In this document: positions 23,460-35,602 of the stretch, piece after piece
Position numbering within the stretch: position 1 is the first letter of the stretch
Layout of the letters: every line of letters begins with the position of its first letter
Assembly (NCBI RefSeq): GCF_051020765.1
Contig: NW_027469565.1
Coordinates: 1 to 64,000 of the forward strand
DNA length: 64,000 bases
Source: Lasioglossum baleicum
Taxonomy: Eukaryota > Arthropoda > Insecta > Hymenoptera > Halictidae
Direction of reading: 5' to 3'
Notes under the pieces: generated by a model
What the model was told of the DNA's origin: nothing
Databases searched by the model: none
What the model saw: only the letters and a program-made list of their open reading frames with translations
Translations under genes and position numbers: made by a program

Positions 23460-26400
23460 TGGCGATGCGATTGGCATGGCCGTCCAACTCTCATAGAAGG
23501 CGGTAACGTTCTTTATCGGTTTGACCATGGATCTTCTAATACGTGAATGAAACTACGGTGCTCGTCACCAAACTGTGCATTAATTTGCTTCTCTGAACAC
23601 GAAGTATTTCCCCGGATATACAGTGTTCGCGTCCCGGGAGGTTAGATGTTCTGTAAAACGTATAACTTTATACAATTCGGTATCGCTCTACGACGATATG
23701 ACGGTCTGCCTTAATATTCAAACCGTGAATTAAGGTCACTATTGCCAATTATGTTCAGCGGATTTACTCCTGGAATTCCATGCTTGACTCTCGGAATCAC
23801 GAATATAGGTGAAACTATTGACATAGCCGTCCGACCCTCAATGAATGTAGTAACGATCTCGAAGCGTTGGACTCTCGATCTTCTAATTCATATATCAAAA
23901 TAAGGTATGCCTCTTCTACAATGTCTAATAATTCGTTCCTGTAAAAGCAAAACAAGACAATCTCAGCGGCCGCTTGCATTCTCGAAATGTAAGGTATAGG
24001 TTGAAAAGAAAGACTTTTTACCAATTGGAAATGTTCACCGTCGATTTAATTCACAACCTTAATATTCATGCCGTGAATTACGCTATCTATTGCCAATATT
24101 GTTTAGCGTATTTACGCCTAAAATACGTGGTATGATTCTCGCAACCAATAGGAGAGGCTATTGTCTTCAATGTGAGGCTTTCAAAGAGGGCGCAATCGTT
24201 CTGCAAAGGTTTGACTGTCGACCTTGCTATTCATACATGGAACAAAGCTGTTCGTCTGCTAAAAATCTACACATTGCTTTCACTGGCACGAAGTATGATA
24301 CTCTAGTCGGCGGGTAAGGTTCTAGTAAGGTAAGGTATGACTTTACAAAAATTGGTTATATTCTTTAACGAATTGACTGTCTACTTTAATATTCAAACCA
24401 TGAATTAAGGTGTCTACTGACAATTCCTTCAGCTAACTTACTCTCGGATTTCCCGGGATGAAACTTGGAATCTCGGGATAGGTGAATCTATTGATCTATC
24501 CGTTCGACTCTGAAAGAGGTTGGCAACGTTCGCGAACAGTTTGAGCATCGATATTATAATTCAAACATGTATCTAAGGTGCCCGTCACATAAACCAATCC
24601 CAATTTCTTTCTCTGAACACGAACTTATACACTGTATGAAGTGGGAGATGTTCGCGGAAGGTAAGGCCTTCGGTAGAATGTTTGACATTATTGCAATTGT
24701 TAACGTTCTTTAACGGTGGCAGGATCTGTTCTTATATTCAAACTGTAAATTAAGGTGATTATTGCCAACTCTGGCCCTAGCATACACTGCTGGAATACCT
24801 TCTTGACACTTGGCGGTATCCCAGGATATGTGAAGCTGTTCACTTAGCCGGCCGTCTCTCACAGAACATGGCAATGTTCTCGAGTGGCTTGACGCCCGAT
24901 CTTCTAATTAGTGCACGAAATCATGGTACCCGTCACTAAAATGAACACTGACTTCTTTCTCTGGAGACAAAGTTATACTCTCGATGCTGGCGGTTAGTTT
25001 TTCGAGGGATAAGGTCTTCGTTAAGACGGTTGTCTTTGTTGCAATTGGTAACAATCTACATCGGCTTGACGGGATGCTTTAACATTCAAACCCTAAATTA
25101 AAGTGTCTATTGCCAATACTGTTTAGGGGATTTGCTCCAGGATTACATAATTTGGCACTCAGAATCACACCATTGGTGAAGCTAGTGTACTAGCTGTCCT
25201 ACTCTCAAGGAGGGTGGCAACGTTCTCGAACCGTTTGACCACCTATATTCTAATTCATACATGAACTCATGGCGCGGCTACTAAAATGTATGCTGATGTG
25301 TTTCTCTAAATACGAAGTTGTACCCTCGATAAGGCGGGTTAGCTGCTCGGGGGATAAGGACTTCGGTAAGACGTTTCACTTCATAGCAATTGGTAGCGAT
25401 CTACACCGGTTTGACGGTCTGCTTTAATATTCAAACCGCATAGTAAGGTGTCTACTGCCAATACCGCTCAGGGGATTTACTCCTGGATTACCTGATTCGT
25501 CTCCCAGAATCACAGGATAGGTGAAGCTATTGACTTATCCGCCCGACTCACAAGGCTGGTGGTAACGTTCGGGAACGATTTGACCCACGATCCAGTGATC
25601 CATACATGAATGTAATGTGTACGACACTAAGATGTATAATATTTTGTCTCTTTGAAGGCGAAGTTATACACTCGATACATCGGGTCAGCTTCTCGAAAGC
25701 TAATGCCGTCGGTAGAATGTTTGACTCTATACCAATAGGGAACGTTTCACAACTGTGTGACACTGTACATTAATGTATATAACGGGAAGTACGTTTTTTG
25801 GTGCCGATACAGTACAGCGCATATACTCCCAGAGAACCTAGTTTGACTCCCGGAATCACAAGATACGTGAAGCATTGCATTTGACTTAGCCGTTTGGAAC
25901 TCAAAGAATGTGATAACGTACCCGTACCGCTTGACCCTCCATCTTCTAATTTATACATGAAGATAAGGTGCTCGTCACTGACCTGGTGACTAACTTCATT
26001 CTCCGAACACGTAGTTGTACTGCAGATACAGGGGTTTATTTTCTTGGACGGTAAGGTCTTGACTAAAAATTTTGACATTATACCAATTGGTAACGTTCTT
26101 GAAAGCTTAGACTGTGTTCTTTAATATTAAATCCGTGAATTATGTTGTCCACTGCCTATAGTGTACAGCGAATTGACTCCCGGAATACCTGGATTGACTA
26201 TCGGAAGTGCAGGGCAGGTGAAGCTATTGACTTAGCCGTAAGTCTCACACAGAAGATGGTAACGTTCTCGACCGGCCTGACCCTAGATTTCTTAACTCAT
26301 ACATGAAGTCAAGGTTCCCGTTATTGAAAGGATTACTAATGTCTTTCTCTGAACTGGAAGTTATTCTCTCGATAACCCGGTGAGTTTCGCGGATGGTAAG

Positions 26401-26531
26401 ATCTTCGGTAAAAGATATCACTTTATCATATACCAATTGGGAACGCACTCAAATTGTCTGACGCTAATCCTTAATGTTCATGCCGTGAATTAGGGTGATT
26501 ATTGCCAAATCTGTTCAGCGGTCTTGCTCCT

Positions 26532-27465
26532 GGAATACCTGGTTTGACTCTATGAATCACAGGATAGGGGAAGCTATTGGCGTAGCGCTTCGACTCTCAC
26601 AGAAGGTGGCACCGTTCTCAAGCGGTTTGACTCTCAATCCCCTAATTCATATTTGAAAATATGGTGTGCTTCAGCGATAATGCCTGCACATTTGTTTCCG
26701 TGAGCACTAAGCATGACACTGGCTACAGCGTGTTAGGTTCTGGGAAGGGTATGTTTTCGGTAACAAGAGTGACTCTATAATAATTGGTAATATTCTCCGA
26801 CGGTTTGACCATCTACTTTAATGTTCATATCTTGAATTAAATGGCCTATTTCCAACACTTTGCAGCTAGTTGACATCTGGAATACTTGATTTGACCCTCG
26901 CAATGATAGTACAGGTGTTTTCAATGATTTAGCAGTTGGAGTCTCGAAGAATGTAGTAACGTTCTCGCACCGCTTGTCTCTCGATCGTCCTAATCATACA
27001 TGAAAATAAGGTGTACGTCTGCCTAAATGACTATTAATTTCTTCCGATGAAAGCTAAAGAATCCAATCACTACAGGGGTTCACGAAAGGTAAGGCCGACG
27101 GAAAACAGTTTGACTCTATGCAATTCGTAATGTCCTACAACGGGTAGACTCTGCACATTGGGTGGTATGGTGTAAAAATTCAATACTGTAAAGCGGATTT
27201 ACTAAAGGAGTTCTTGGCTTGACTTTCAGAATAAATGTACGGGAGCAAATGCGCTGTGCAGTAGTGGCAATAGACACTTTAGTTCACGGCTTCAATTTTA
27301 AAGCAGGCCTTCAAACCGTCGGCGAACGTTCCAGTTTGTACAAAGTCATTCTACTTACCGAATACGTAACTATCCGAGAAGCTACGCAGCTGGATCGAGA
27401 GCATTATTTCGTGATCGGTGAAGCAAATTAGTATGCATTATCGTGACGGGCACCATCGTTTCCTG
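26532..27465. repeat. Direct duplicate of 51253-52184, spanning an inversion junction
   Basis: Starts at ggaatacctggtttgactct and ends near gcaccatcgtttc; flanks on both sides diverge to background. The two copies differ by only a few percent. They share unusual details, including ccgatgaaagctaaagaa and the polarity switch at gactttcaga. Confidence 0.87.
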
Positions 27466-29210
27466 AATGAATTAGAACATGGAGGCTCAAACCGTTAGAG
27501 AACGTTACCGCTTTCTCTGAGAGACGAACGGCCATCTGAATAGCTTCACCTATCCTGTGATTCGGAGAATCAAACATCGTATTCCTGGAGTAAATTTGCT
27601 GAACTGTATTGACAACTGATACCTGAATTCAAAGTTTGAATATTAAAATGGATAGTCAAACAGATTGAGTCCGTTACTAATTGCTATAAGGTCAATCGTT
27701 TTACCGTATAGCTTACCGTCCGAGAAGCTAACCCGCCGTATCGAGAGTATAGCTACGTGTTCAGGGAAGCGCATTAGAAACATTTTAATGACGGGGACCT
27801 TAAATTCAATATGAATAGGAAGACGAGGTTCAAACTGTTCGAGAAAGTTACCACCTTCTATGAGTGACGAACGTCTATGTCAATAGCTCCACGTATCTTG
27901 TGACACCGAAAGCTTCAGCAGATATGCCGGGAGTGAGTCCACCGAGGCGTGATGACAATAGACACCTTAATTCTCGGCATGAATATTAAGCAAGAGAGTT
28001 AATCCTTTGGAGAACATAACCAATTTTCAGAAAGTAATACTATTTTCCGAATACCTTACCTTCCTAGAACCTATCCCGCTGTATCGAGTATGATTCCTAG
28101 TGCCCGCGGAAATCAATTAGTAGACCTTTTAGCAGTCGCACAGCTTTATTTCATGTACGAATAGCAAAGTCGAGAGTCAAAGCGTTGCAGAACGTCTCCA
28201 CCCTCTTTGAAAGCGACACACCTAAGTCCATAGCTTCTCCCATCCTGTGCTAGCGAGAGCCAGGCCACGTATTCTTGGCGCAAATGCACTGAGCAATATT
28301 GACAATACATAACATAATACACGGCATCAACATTAATGTTGATAGTTAATCCGACTGAGAAAATTACGAATTGGTATACAATCATTCTTTTTAACCTACC
28401 CCTTACATACCGGGAACGCAAACCGCCATAGCGATTGTCTTGCTTTGGGTTCAGAGGAACGAAATCGGAGATATTTTATAACACGGCCACCGTAATTTCA
28501 TGTATAAATAGCAGAATCAGATGTCCGACCCTTAGAAAACGATACCACTTTGTTTGAGAGTCGAACGGCTAAGTCAGTAGCTACATTCATCCTGTGAGTC
28601 CAAGAGTTAAACCATGTATCCCGGGAGTAAATCCGCTGTACAGTATTGGCAATTGACACCTCAGTTTACGGAGCGCATATTAAAGTATGGCGTCAAACTG
28701 TTTGTGAGTGTCACCAATTGTTATAAGTTCAAACGCTTTATTGGAGACCTAACCTTCCGAAAGCCTAACGCGCTGTACCGAGAGCAAAACATGGAGTTCA
28801 GAAGATCAAGTTAGAACGCGTTTTAGAGACGGAGACCTTAAATTCAAATATGACTTAGAAGAACGATGGTCAAACCCTCTGCGAACATTATCTCCATATT
28901 TGTGGATGGAACGGCAAAGTCAATAGCTTAACATATTTTATGATTACGAGAGTCACACGTCGTATTCCTTTAGTTATTCGGCTGCAGAATATTGGCAATA
29001 GAGACCCTGTTCCACGGTGCAAATATTAAGCTTGAGAGAGAAGCCGTTGTAGATCATATCCCATTCGTATAGTGACAAACCTTTTACCGTAGACCTTACC
29101 TTACGAAAAACTAACCAGATATGTCGAGAGTATTACTTCGTGTTCTGAGAACAACATTAGTATTCTTTTCAGTGTCGGGCACAGTAACGTCATGTATGAA
29201 TTAGAAGATC
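27236..29210 (-). repeat. Satellite array block 4, reverse polarity
   Basis: A short reverse block of about six monomers, including subtype B units near 28080 and 28440. Its first 230 bp belong to the 26532-27465 duplicate, which carries the forward-to-reverse junction with it. It ends in gaattagaagatc at 29210, directly against forward sequence ggaaggtatggcc. No gene is visible. Confidence 0.92.
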
Positions 29211-30880
29211 GGAAGGTATGGCCCTCGGTAAAAAGTTTGACTCTATATTAAATGATAAAGCTCTATATCCGTTGGACGCTCTACCTTCATATTTATACCG
29301 TGAATTAAGGTGTCTATTGCCAATACTGTTCTGCGGCCTTAGTTCAGGAATACCTGGTTTGACTCTTCCAACCACTGGATACGTGAAGCCATTCGCGTAG
29401 CGGTTGGTGTTCAACAGAAGGTGGCAACGTTCCCGAGCTATTTGACGCACGATCTTCAAATACATACATGTAGTTAATGCGCCCGTCACTGAAATTAATA
29501 CTAATTTCCTTCTCTGGTCCCGAAGTTATTGTCTCAATGGAGCCGTTCAAATTCGCGGAAGTAAACGCCTCCGGACAAGGTTTCACTTTGTACAAATCGG
29601 TATCGTTCTCAAACGGCTCGACACCCTACTTTGATATTCAAGCTGTGAATTAAGGTGTTTTTTATAATTACCCTTCAGCAGATTTACTCACTGGATACCT
29701 GGCCTGACTGTCGGAATCACAGGATAGGTGAAGCCATTTGCATCGCCGTTAGTGTCATAAAATGGTGGTGTCGTTCTCCAACGGTTTTGCTGTCGATTTT
29801 TATATTTATTCATGAAATTGTGGCGTCCGTCTGCGAATATGTAGACTAATTTGTTACCGCAAACAATAAGAAAGACACTCGATACGGCCGGATCGGTTCT
29901 CGGATGGTAAGGTAATCGGTAAATATAATGATATACTAATTTATATCGTACTCAAACGGCTTGACGCTCGGTTTAGAAACCCAAGCCGTGAATTATGGCG
30001 TCGGCTGCCCACACTGTTCATTGGATTTATTCGCGGAATACCAGGTTTGGCTCTCGGAATCACAGTATAGTCGAAGCTATTGACTTAGCCGTTCGTCTCT
30101 TACGGAAGGTGTGCAACGTCCTCGAGCGTTATGACCCTAGAACTTCTACTTCATACGTGAATTTAATTGTGCAGTCACGAAGATGTATACTAACTTGCAT
30201 CCTTCAACACGATGTTATACTTTCGATACAGCGTATTTGGTCCTCGGAAGGTAAGGCCTTCGGTGAAACGTTTGACACCTATACGTATATGTAACGTTGT
30301 ACTACGGTGTGACATTGCTCTCTAATATTCATACGGTGAATTTTGGTGTGTTTTTCCAATCCTGTTCAGCGCATTTACTCCTGGGATACCTCGCTTTTAA
30401 TTACGGAACCACAGGATAGGTGATGCTATGAACGTAACTGTGCGTCCCTCAAAGCAGGTGGTAACGATCTCGAACAGCTTCTGTCTCGATTTTGCTGTTC
30501 ATACACGAACACATGGTGTCCGTCTGGTCAAATGTCTAATAATTTGATTCCACTACCACTATGCAGGACACTCCCTACAGCGGGTTAAGCTTCTCGGAAT
30601 GTAATGCCCACGGTCAAATTTTCGTCCATATACCAATTGGTAACGGTCTCAAACGGCTTGGCGAACTACATTAATACCAACCCGTGATTTAAGGTGTCCA
30701 TTTCTAATACTGTTCGGACGATTGACTGCCCAAATACCAGGTTCAGCTCTCGGAATCACAGGAGAGCAGAAGCTATTGTCTTAGCCATCCCACTGTCACA
30801 TAAAGTGGTAAAGTTCTAGAACGGTTTGACTCTCCATCTTCTTACCCATACGTAAAACTAAGGTGCGCGTCACAAGATTG

Positions 30881-31384
30881 TCTACTAATTTGTTTCTCAG
30901 CACACGAAGGTATACCGACTATACAGCAGGTAATATTCCCGGAAGGTATGGTATGCGGTAAGGATTATGACTTTAAACCAATTGGTAACATTCTCAAATG
31001 GTTTGACTCTCCTCATTAATATTCATACCGTGAATTAAGGAGTTAATTGTCAATACCGATCGGCGGATTTACTCTCGAAATGCCTGGTTTGACCCCAGGA
31101 ATCTCAAGAAAATGTGAGGATAATGACTCAGCCGTTCGAGTAACAAGGTATGTGGTATCGTTCTCGAAAGGTTTGATCCTCGATCTTCTCATTCGTGCAT
31201 GAAATGAAGGTTCTCGTCAATAAAATGTATACTGTTTCGTACCTGTGAATACGGTGTTACACTCCCGATAGAGTGAGTTAATTTTCGGAGAGTAAGGCAT
31301 TCTTCGTCAAGTTTGACCCTACACCCATATGTATTTCTCTACAGGAGCTTGACCGTCTGCTTTAATATTCAAACCGTGAATTAA
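30881..31384 (+). repeat. Direct duplicate of 14894-15396
   Basis: The partner of 14894-15396, in the same orientation, with flanks on both sides at background similarity. Confidence 0.75.
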
Positions 31385-32140
31385 GGTGACTATTGCCAGT
31401 TCTCTACAGAGGATTAACTACATGTATACCCGATTTGATTATCGGAATCACAAGATACGTGAGGCTATTGGTGCAGCCGTTCGACTCTCAATGAGGCGGT
31501 AGCGTTCTCCATCGACTTGACACACGATGTTCCAATTCATGCAAGAAACTAAAGTGCCCGTCACTGTAATGTGTACTAATTTGTTTCACTGATCACGAAA
31601 TTTTGCTCTCGCTGAAGCTGGTGATATTCGCGGAAGGTTATGTCTCCTTTAAAATGATTGAAATTATAAGCATTCGTAACCGTATCAAACAGTGTGACAG
31701 TCTACTTTAATATTCAAAGCGTGAACTATGTTGTCTATTGCCAATATTGATGAGCGGATTTGCTCCCGGAAAACCCGCTTGACTCTCGGAATCGCAGGAT
31801 AGGTGAAGCATTTGACTTAGCCGTTCGTGTCTCAGGGAAGGAGACACGCTTTGACCCTCGATGTTCTAAATCATGTGTGAAGTTACGGTTCTCGTCTCTA
31901 AAATGTACACTAGTTTGATTCTCTAAACTCGAAGTAGTACCCCGGAAATAGAGGGTTAGCTTCTCGGAAGGTTAAATCTTCTGCGAAACGTATAACTTTA
32001 TAAAATTTGGTGACGCTAATTAACGGTCTGCTTTAATATTAATTCCGAGAATTACGGTGTATATTGCCAATTCTGTACGAGGCATTTATTCCCGGAGAAG
32101 CTAGTTTGCCTCTCGGATTTCCATGATACGTCAAACTGTT

Positions 32141-33048
32141 AACTTAGCCTTTCGAATCCAAAAGAGGATGGTATCGTTCTCGAACCGTTTGCCTCTCCAT
32201 CTCCTAATCCAATCCATACATTAGATTATGGTGCCCGTTACTAAAATGTAAACTAATGTGTTTCTCTGAGCAGAAAATTATACTCTCGATACGGAGGGTT
32301 TGGTTCACGGTAGGTACGGCTCTTTGTAAAAAGTTGGATATTACATCAATTGGTAAAGTTCTGCAATGGTTTGGCGCTCCAGCTTAATATTCATACCGTG
32401 AATTAAGGTGTCCGTTGACAGTAGTGAAAAACGGATTGACTCCCGGAATACCTTCTTTCATCCTCGGAATCACAGGACAGTTGTAGCTATTGAACTAGAA
32501 GTTCGGTTCTCGAAGGAGGTGGTAACGGTGTGGAACGGTTTGACGCTCGCCCTTCTAATTGGTACAAGAAATTAAGGTGTATGCCACTAAAAGAAATACT
32601 AATTTGTTTCCATGGACTCGAAATTATTATCGCGATGCAATGACTTATATTCACCGAAGGCAAGGCCTATGTTAAAAAGAGTGTCTTTATACCAATTGAT
32701 AATGGTCTGTGATAGTTTGACTCCCTACTTTAATACTCACACTGTGAATTATGGTGTCATTTGCCTTTATAATTCAGCTGACTTGTTTCAGTACCGACTT
32801 GTTTGACTCTCGGAATAACAGGGCAGGAGAAGATATTGCCTTAGCTATGCGACTCTCCATGAAGATGGTAACGATGTCGAACGGTATAACCTTGTATCTC
32901 CTTATTCATACATGAAGTGCTGTCGCTAACTTGAGTACTAATGTGCTTCTCTAAACACTACGTTCTACGCTCCATACGGCGAATCACCTTCTTGCCCCGT
33001 AGCCTTTCGGAAAGAACGTTTGACGATATATCAATTGGTAACGTTCTC
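32141..33048 (+). repeat. Direct duplicate of 22319-23220
   Basis: The partner of 22319-23220 at an offset of about 9.82 kb. Unlike its partner, it continues normally after ggtaacgttct with cacatggcgtgacgctc. Confidence 0.8.
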
Positions 33049-35059
33049 ACATGGCGTGACGCTCTATTTTAATATCCAATCCGCGAATTAAGGTATATAT
33101 ATTTCCAATACTGTGAAGCGCATTTACTCCCAAAATATCTCCTTTGCCTCTTGCAATCACAGGATGTATGAAGCTATTGACTTAGCCCTTCGAGTCTCAG
33201 TGAAGGTGGCATCTTTCTCGAACGGTGTGACCCACGCTCCTCATACATATAATAAAACTTAGGACCGCGTCACTAAAATGTTTACCAATTTCGTCCTCTG
33301 AACACCAAGTTATACTCTCGATACGATGGGATAGCTTCTCCGAAGGGAAGGCCATCGGTACAGTGTTTGACTTTATACTAAATGGCTATCTCCTCCAGCG
33401 GTTGGACGCTCTACTTTACTATTCATACCGTGATCTTAGGTGTCCATTGCCAGTAGTGTACCGCGGATTGTATCTCAGAATACCTCGTTCGACTTTCGGA
33501 ATCACAGGGTAGGTCATGTTATTGACGTAGCTGTGCGACTCTCAAGGAATGTAGTTGTGATCTCGACCGATCTGACTCTCGATTTTGTTATTCATATATG
33601 GAAATAAGGTGTGCGTTAGCTAAAGTGTCTTGTAATTTGTTTCGCTGAACCCCACATAACACAGACAATACGGCAGGTTATTTTCTCGAAAGAGCAAAGT
33701 ATCCGGTAAGGCGTATGACGTTGTACCAATTGGTAACGATCTCAAACGGTTTGTCGCTCTACTGTAATATTCTAACCGCGAATTAACGTATCTATTGCCA
33801 ATACTGGTCAGCGGAATAGTCCCGGAATAATTGGTACAACTCACAGAATCACAGGATAGGTGAAGCAATTGACAAAGCTGTCCGTTTCTCACAGAAGGTT
33901 GTAACGTTCTAGAACTGAATGACACTCGATATTATAATTCACGCACGATGATAAGATGCCCATTACTGAAATGAATGTTAATTTCATTTTCCGAACAGGA
34001 AGTTATAACACCATTACATGCTATCGTCGTGTAAGTTCCCTACTAAATCGTTCGAATTTATACAAATTGGCCTCGCACTCATTCAGTCTGACGGTCTACT
34101 TTAATATTCAAATCGTACATAGATCTGTCTATTGCCAAAACTATTCGGCGGATTTTCTATCGCAATACCTCGCTTTATCACTCGAAATTACAGGAATGGT
34201 GAAGCTATTGTATTAGCCATGCGACTGTCATAAGAGTTGCTAACGTTCTCGGAAGATTTGACCCTACATCTTCTATTCATAGATGCAATTTGCGTGTCTG
34301 TCTGATAAAGTGCCTACTAATTTCATTCCCTGAACTCTAAGCCAAATAGTTGCTGCAACGGGTTAGTTTCTCGGGGGGTAATGTATCCGGTAAGAAGCTT
34401 GACCCTATACCAGTAAGTAACGTTCTACGACAGTTCGAATCTCTATATTAGCATTCATAGCGCAAATTAAGGTGTCTCTTGTCAATGCTGTACTGCGGAT
34501 TTACTCACCGAATTCCAGGTTTGACTCTCGGTATCATAGGATATGTGAATCTATCGACTTAGCCGTTCGTCACTCGCAGAAGGTGGCAATGTTCTCGCCC
34601 GGTTTCCGGTCGTTATTCCTATATATGCATGAAAATATGGTGTCCGATTGCTAATACGTCTACTAACTTGATCACGTGAAAAAGATGGAACACAGTCTCT
34701 GCAGCGGCTTAGGTTCTCGGATGGTAAGGTATTGGATAGAAACAAGGGATTTATAACAATTGGTAATGCTCTCCGACGGTTGGACCCTCAAGCTTAGTAT
34801 TCATATCGTGATTTAACGTTTCTATATCCAATACTGTTCAGTGGATTTAATCCCGGAACATCTTGCTTGACTCTCGGAAGGACAGGATGCGTGTAGCTAT
34901 TGACATTGCCGGTCGTCTCTTACTCAAGGTGGAAAAGTTCCCGAACGGTTTGACACTCGCTTGTCCAGTGCATGCAGGAAATTAAGGTGCCCGTCTGCTA
35001 AAATCTGTACTGACGTGATCACGTGAAAACGTCACGAGACCATCGCTACAGCGGATTGG

Positions 35060-35070
35060 GTTCTAGGTCA
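35060..35070 (+). repeat. Left target-site duplication of element copy 2
   Basis: gttctaggtca, repeated at 35592-35602 as gatctcggtca (two mismatches). The satellite consensus at this point is ctcggaagg. Both flanks share the private ggtca variant, which supports a real but aged duplication. Confidence 0.65.
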
Positions 35071-35154
35071 ACGTGTGTCGGAGATTTAACGTACGGTTCC
35101 GGCAACTAGGGCCTCATCCACACGGCACCCATGGGCGCGGGAATGAGATACGCA

Positions 35155-35179
35155 GTGCGTGGCGCAACTTACCACGCAC
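35155..35179 (-). other. Hairpin in element copy 2
   Basis: A perfect 8-bp stem, GTGCGTGG (35155-35162) with CCACGCAC (35172-35179), and a 9-base loop. The same stem arms exist in copy 1 but enclose 42 bases there. Confidence 0.55.
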
Positions 35180-35400
35180 CTTCCAATTAGCTCGTAGACT
35201 TCAAGCCCTACGCGCCAACCTTGGGTAGGCAGGGACCTTTCTAAATCCCTACTGACTCTGCAGTACTGACTCTCCACCCGTGGAAGGTCCAACTCGTCCG
35301 AAGGCGGGCCCCCCTAACCAGCGATATGGGCATACTACTGACCACTCGAGGCCAACCCAAGCAACCGGCGGGGAGGAAGGACCAATGCCCGCCTGCCCCA

Positions 35401-35411
35401 GGGCTCGAACC
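35401..35411 (-). promoter_or_regulatory. B-box-like motif in element copy 2
   Basis: On the minus strand this reads GGTTCGAGCCC, one mismatch from the Pol III B-box consensus GGTTCGANTCC. It is about 180 bases from the element edge, the same spacing as in copy 1. No clear A box is seen. Confidence 0.3.
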
Positions 35412-35577
35412 GGTTCCCGAGGTACCAGGGCCGTACCGGTCATACCCCTCGTAAGGACACCTTACTTCCTGAATGAGGTGCTTGCTCACCCCGGCCTAGG
35501 TTGGGCCGACTCGGGCACCGTGGGTTCGTCATACCCATACTGCAAATGGACCAGAAGGCCCACCGCAGCCCCTGCGT

Positions 35578-35590
35578 GGGGGGGGGGGGG
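35578..35590 (+). repeat. 13-G homopolymer at the edge of element copy 2
   Basis: An uninterrupted run of 13 G lies between gcccctgcgt of the element and the target-site duplication. On the element's own strand it is a run of C before acgcaggggctgcgg. Copy 1 has only a single t before cacgcagg at this place. The run may be a terminal tail, slippage at a G-rich end or a sequencing effect. Confidence 0.7.
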
Positions 35591-35591
35591 T

Positions 35592-35602
35592 GATCTCGGT
35601 CA
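35592..35602 (+). repeat. Right target-site duplication of element copy 2
   Basis: gatctcggtca, matching 35060-35070 at 9 of 11 positions. The interrupted B-type monomer resumes with gtaagatattgtgtaaaaag. Confidence 0.65.

Larger units (their letters stand above)
12921..27235 (+). repeat. Satellite array block 3, forward polarity
   Basis: The longest uninterrupted polarity block, about 14 kb or roughly 41 monomers. It holds most of the length variants: a 436-bp unit starting at 13313, a deletion near 17016, a 195-bp unit starting at 17482, an exact half-unit of 169 bp starting at 18370, and a 146-bp deletion at 19657-19660. Several parts have near-identical direct duplicates elsewhere (14894-15396, 19150-20552, 22319-23220, 23221-23459, 26532-27465). 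The block ends where gactttcagaat runs into reverse sequence gggagcaaatgcg. No gene or foreign insertion is visible. Confidence 0.93.
35071..35591 (-). mobile_element. GC-rich dispersed element, copy 2 (reverse orientation)
   Basis: About 520 bp, homologous to 8505-9047 when read on the minus strand. Both copies share cacgcagggg.tgcgg at the start, gcagtatgggtatga, attcaggaagta, ctaatt followed by ggtgcgtggtaag, and a conserved end with ctaggg, acgg and cttgtg-like words. Copy 2 lacks a 9-bp segment that copy 1 has just before the B-box-like word, and differs by other small indels. It lies in a run of subtype B monomers, and an imperfect 11-bp target-site duplication flanks it. On the + strand its right edge is a run of 13 G, absent from copy 1. 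Reading frames of useful length do not match those of copy 1 from end to end, so I treat it as non-coding. Family unknown. Confidence 0.82.
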
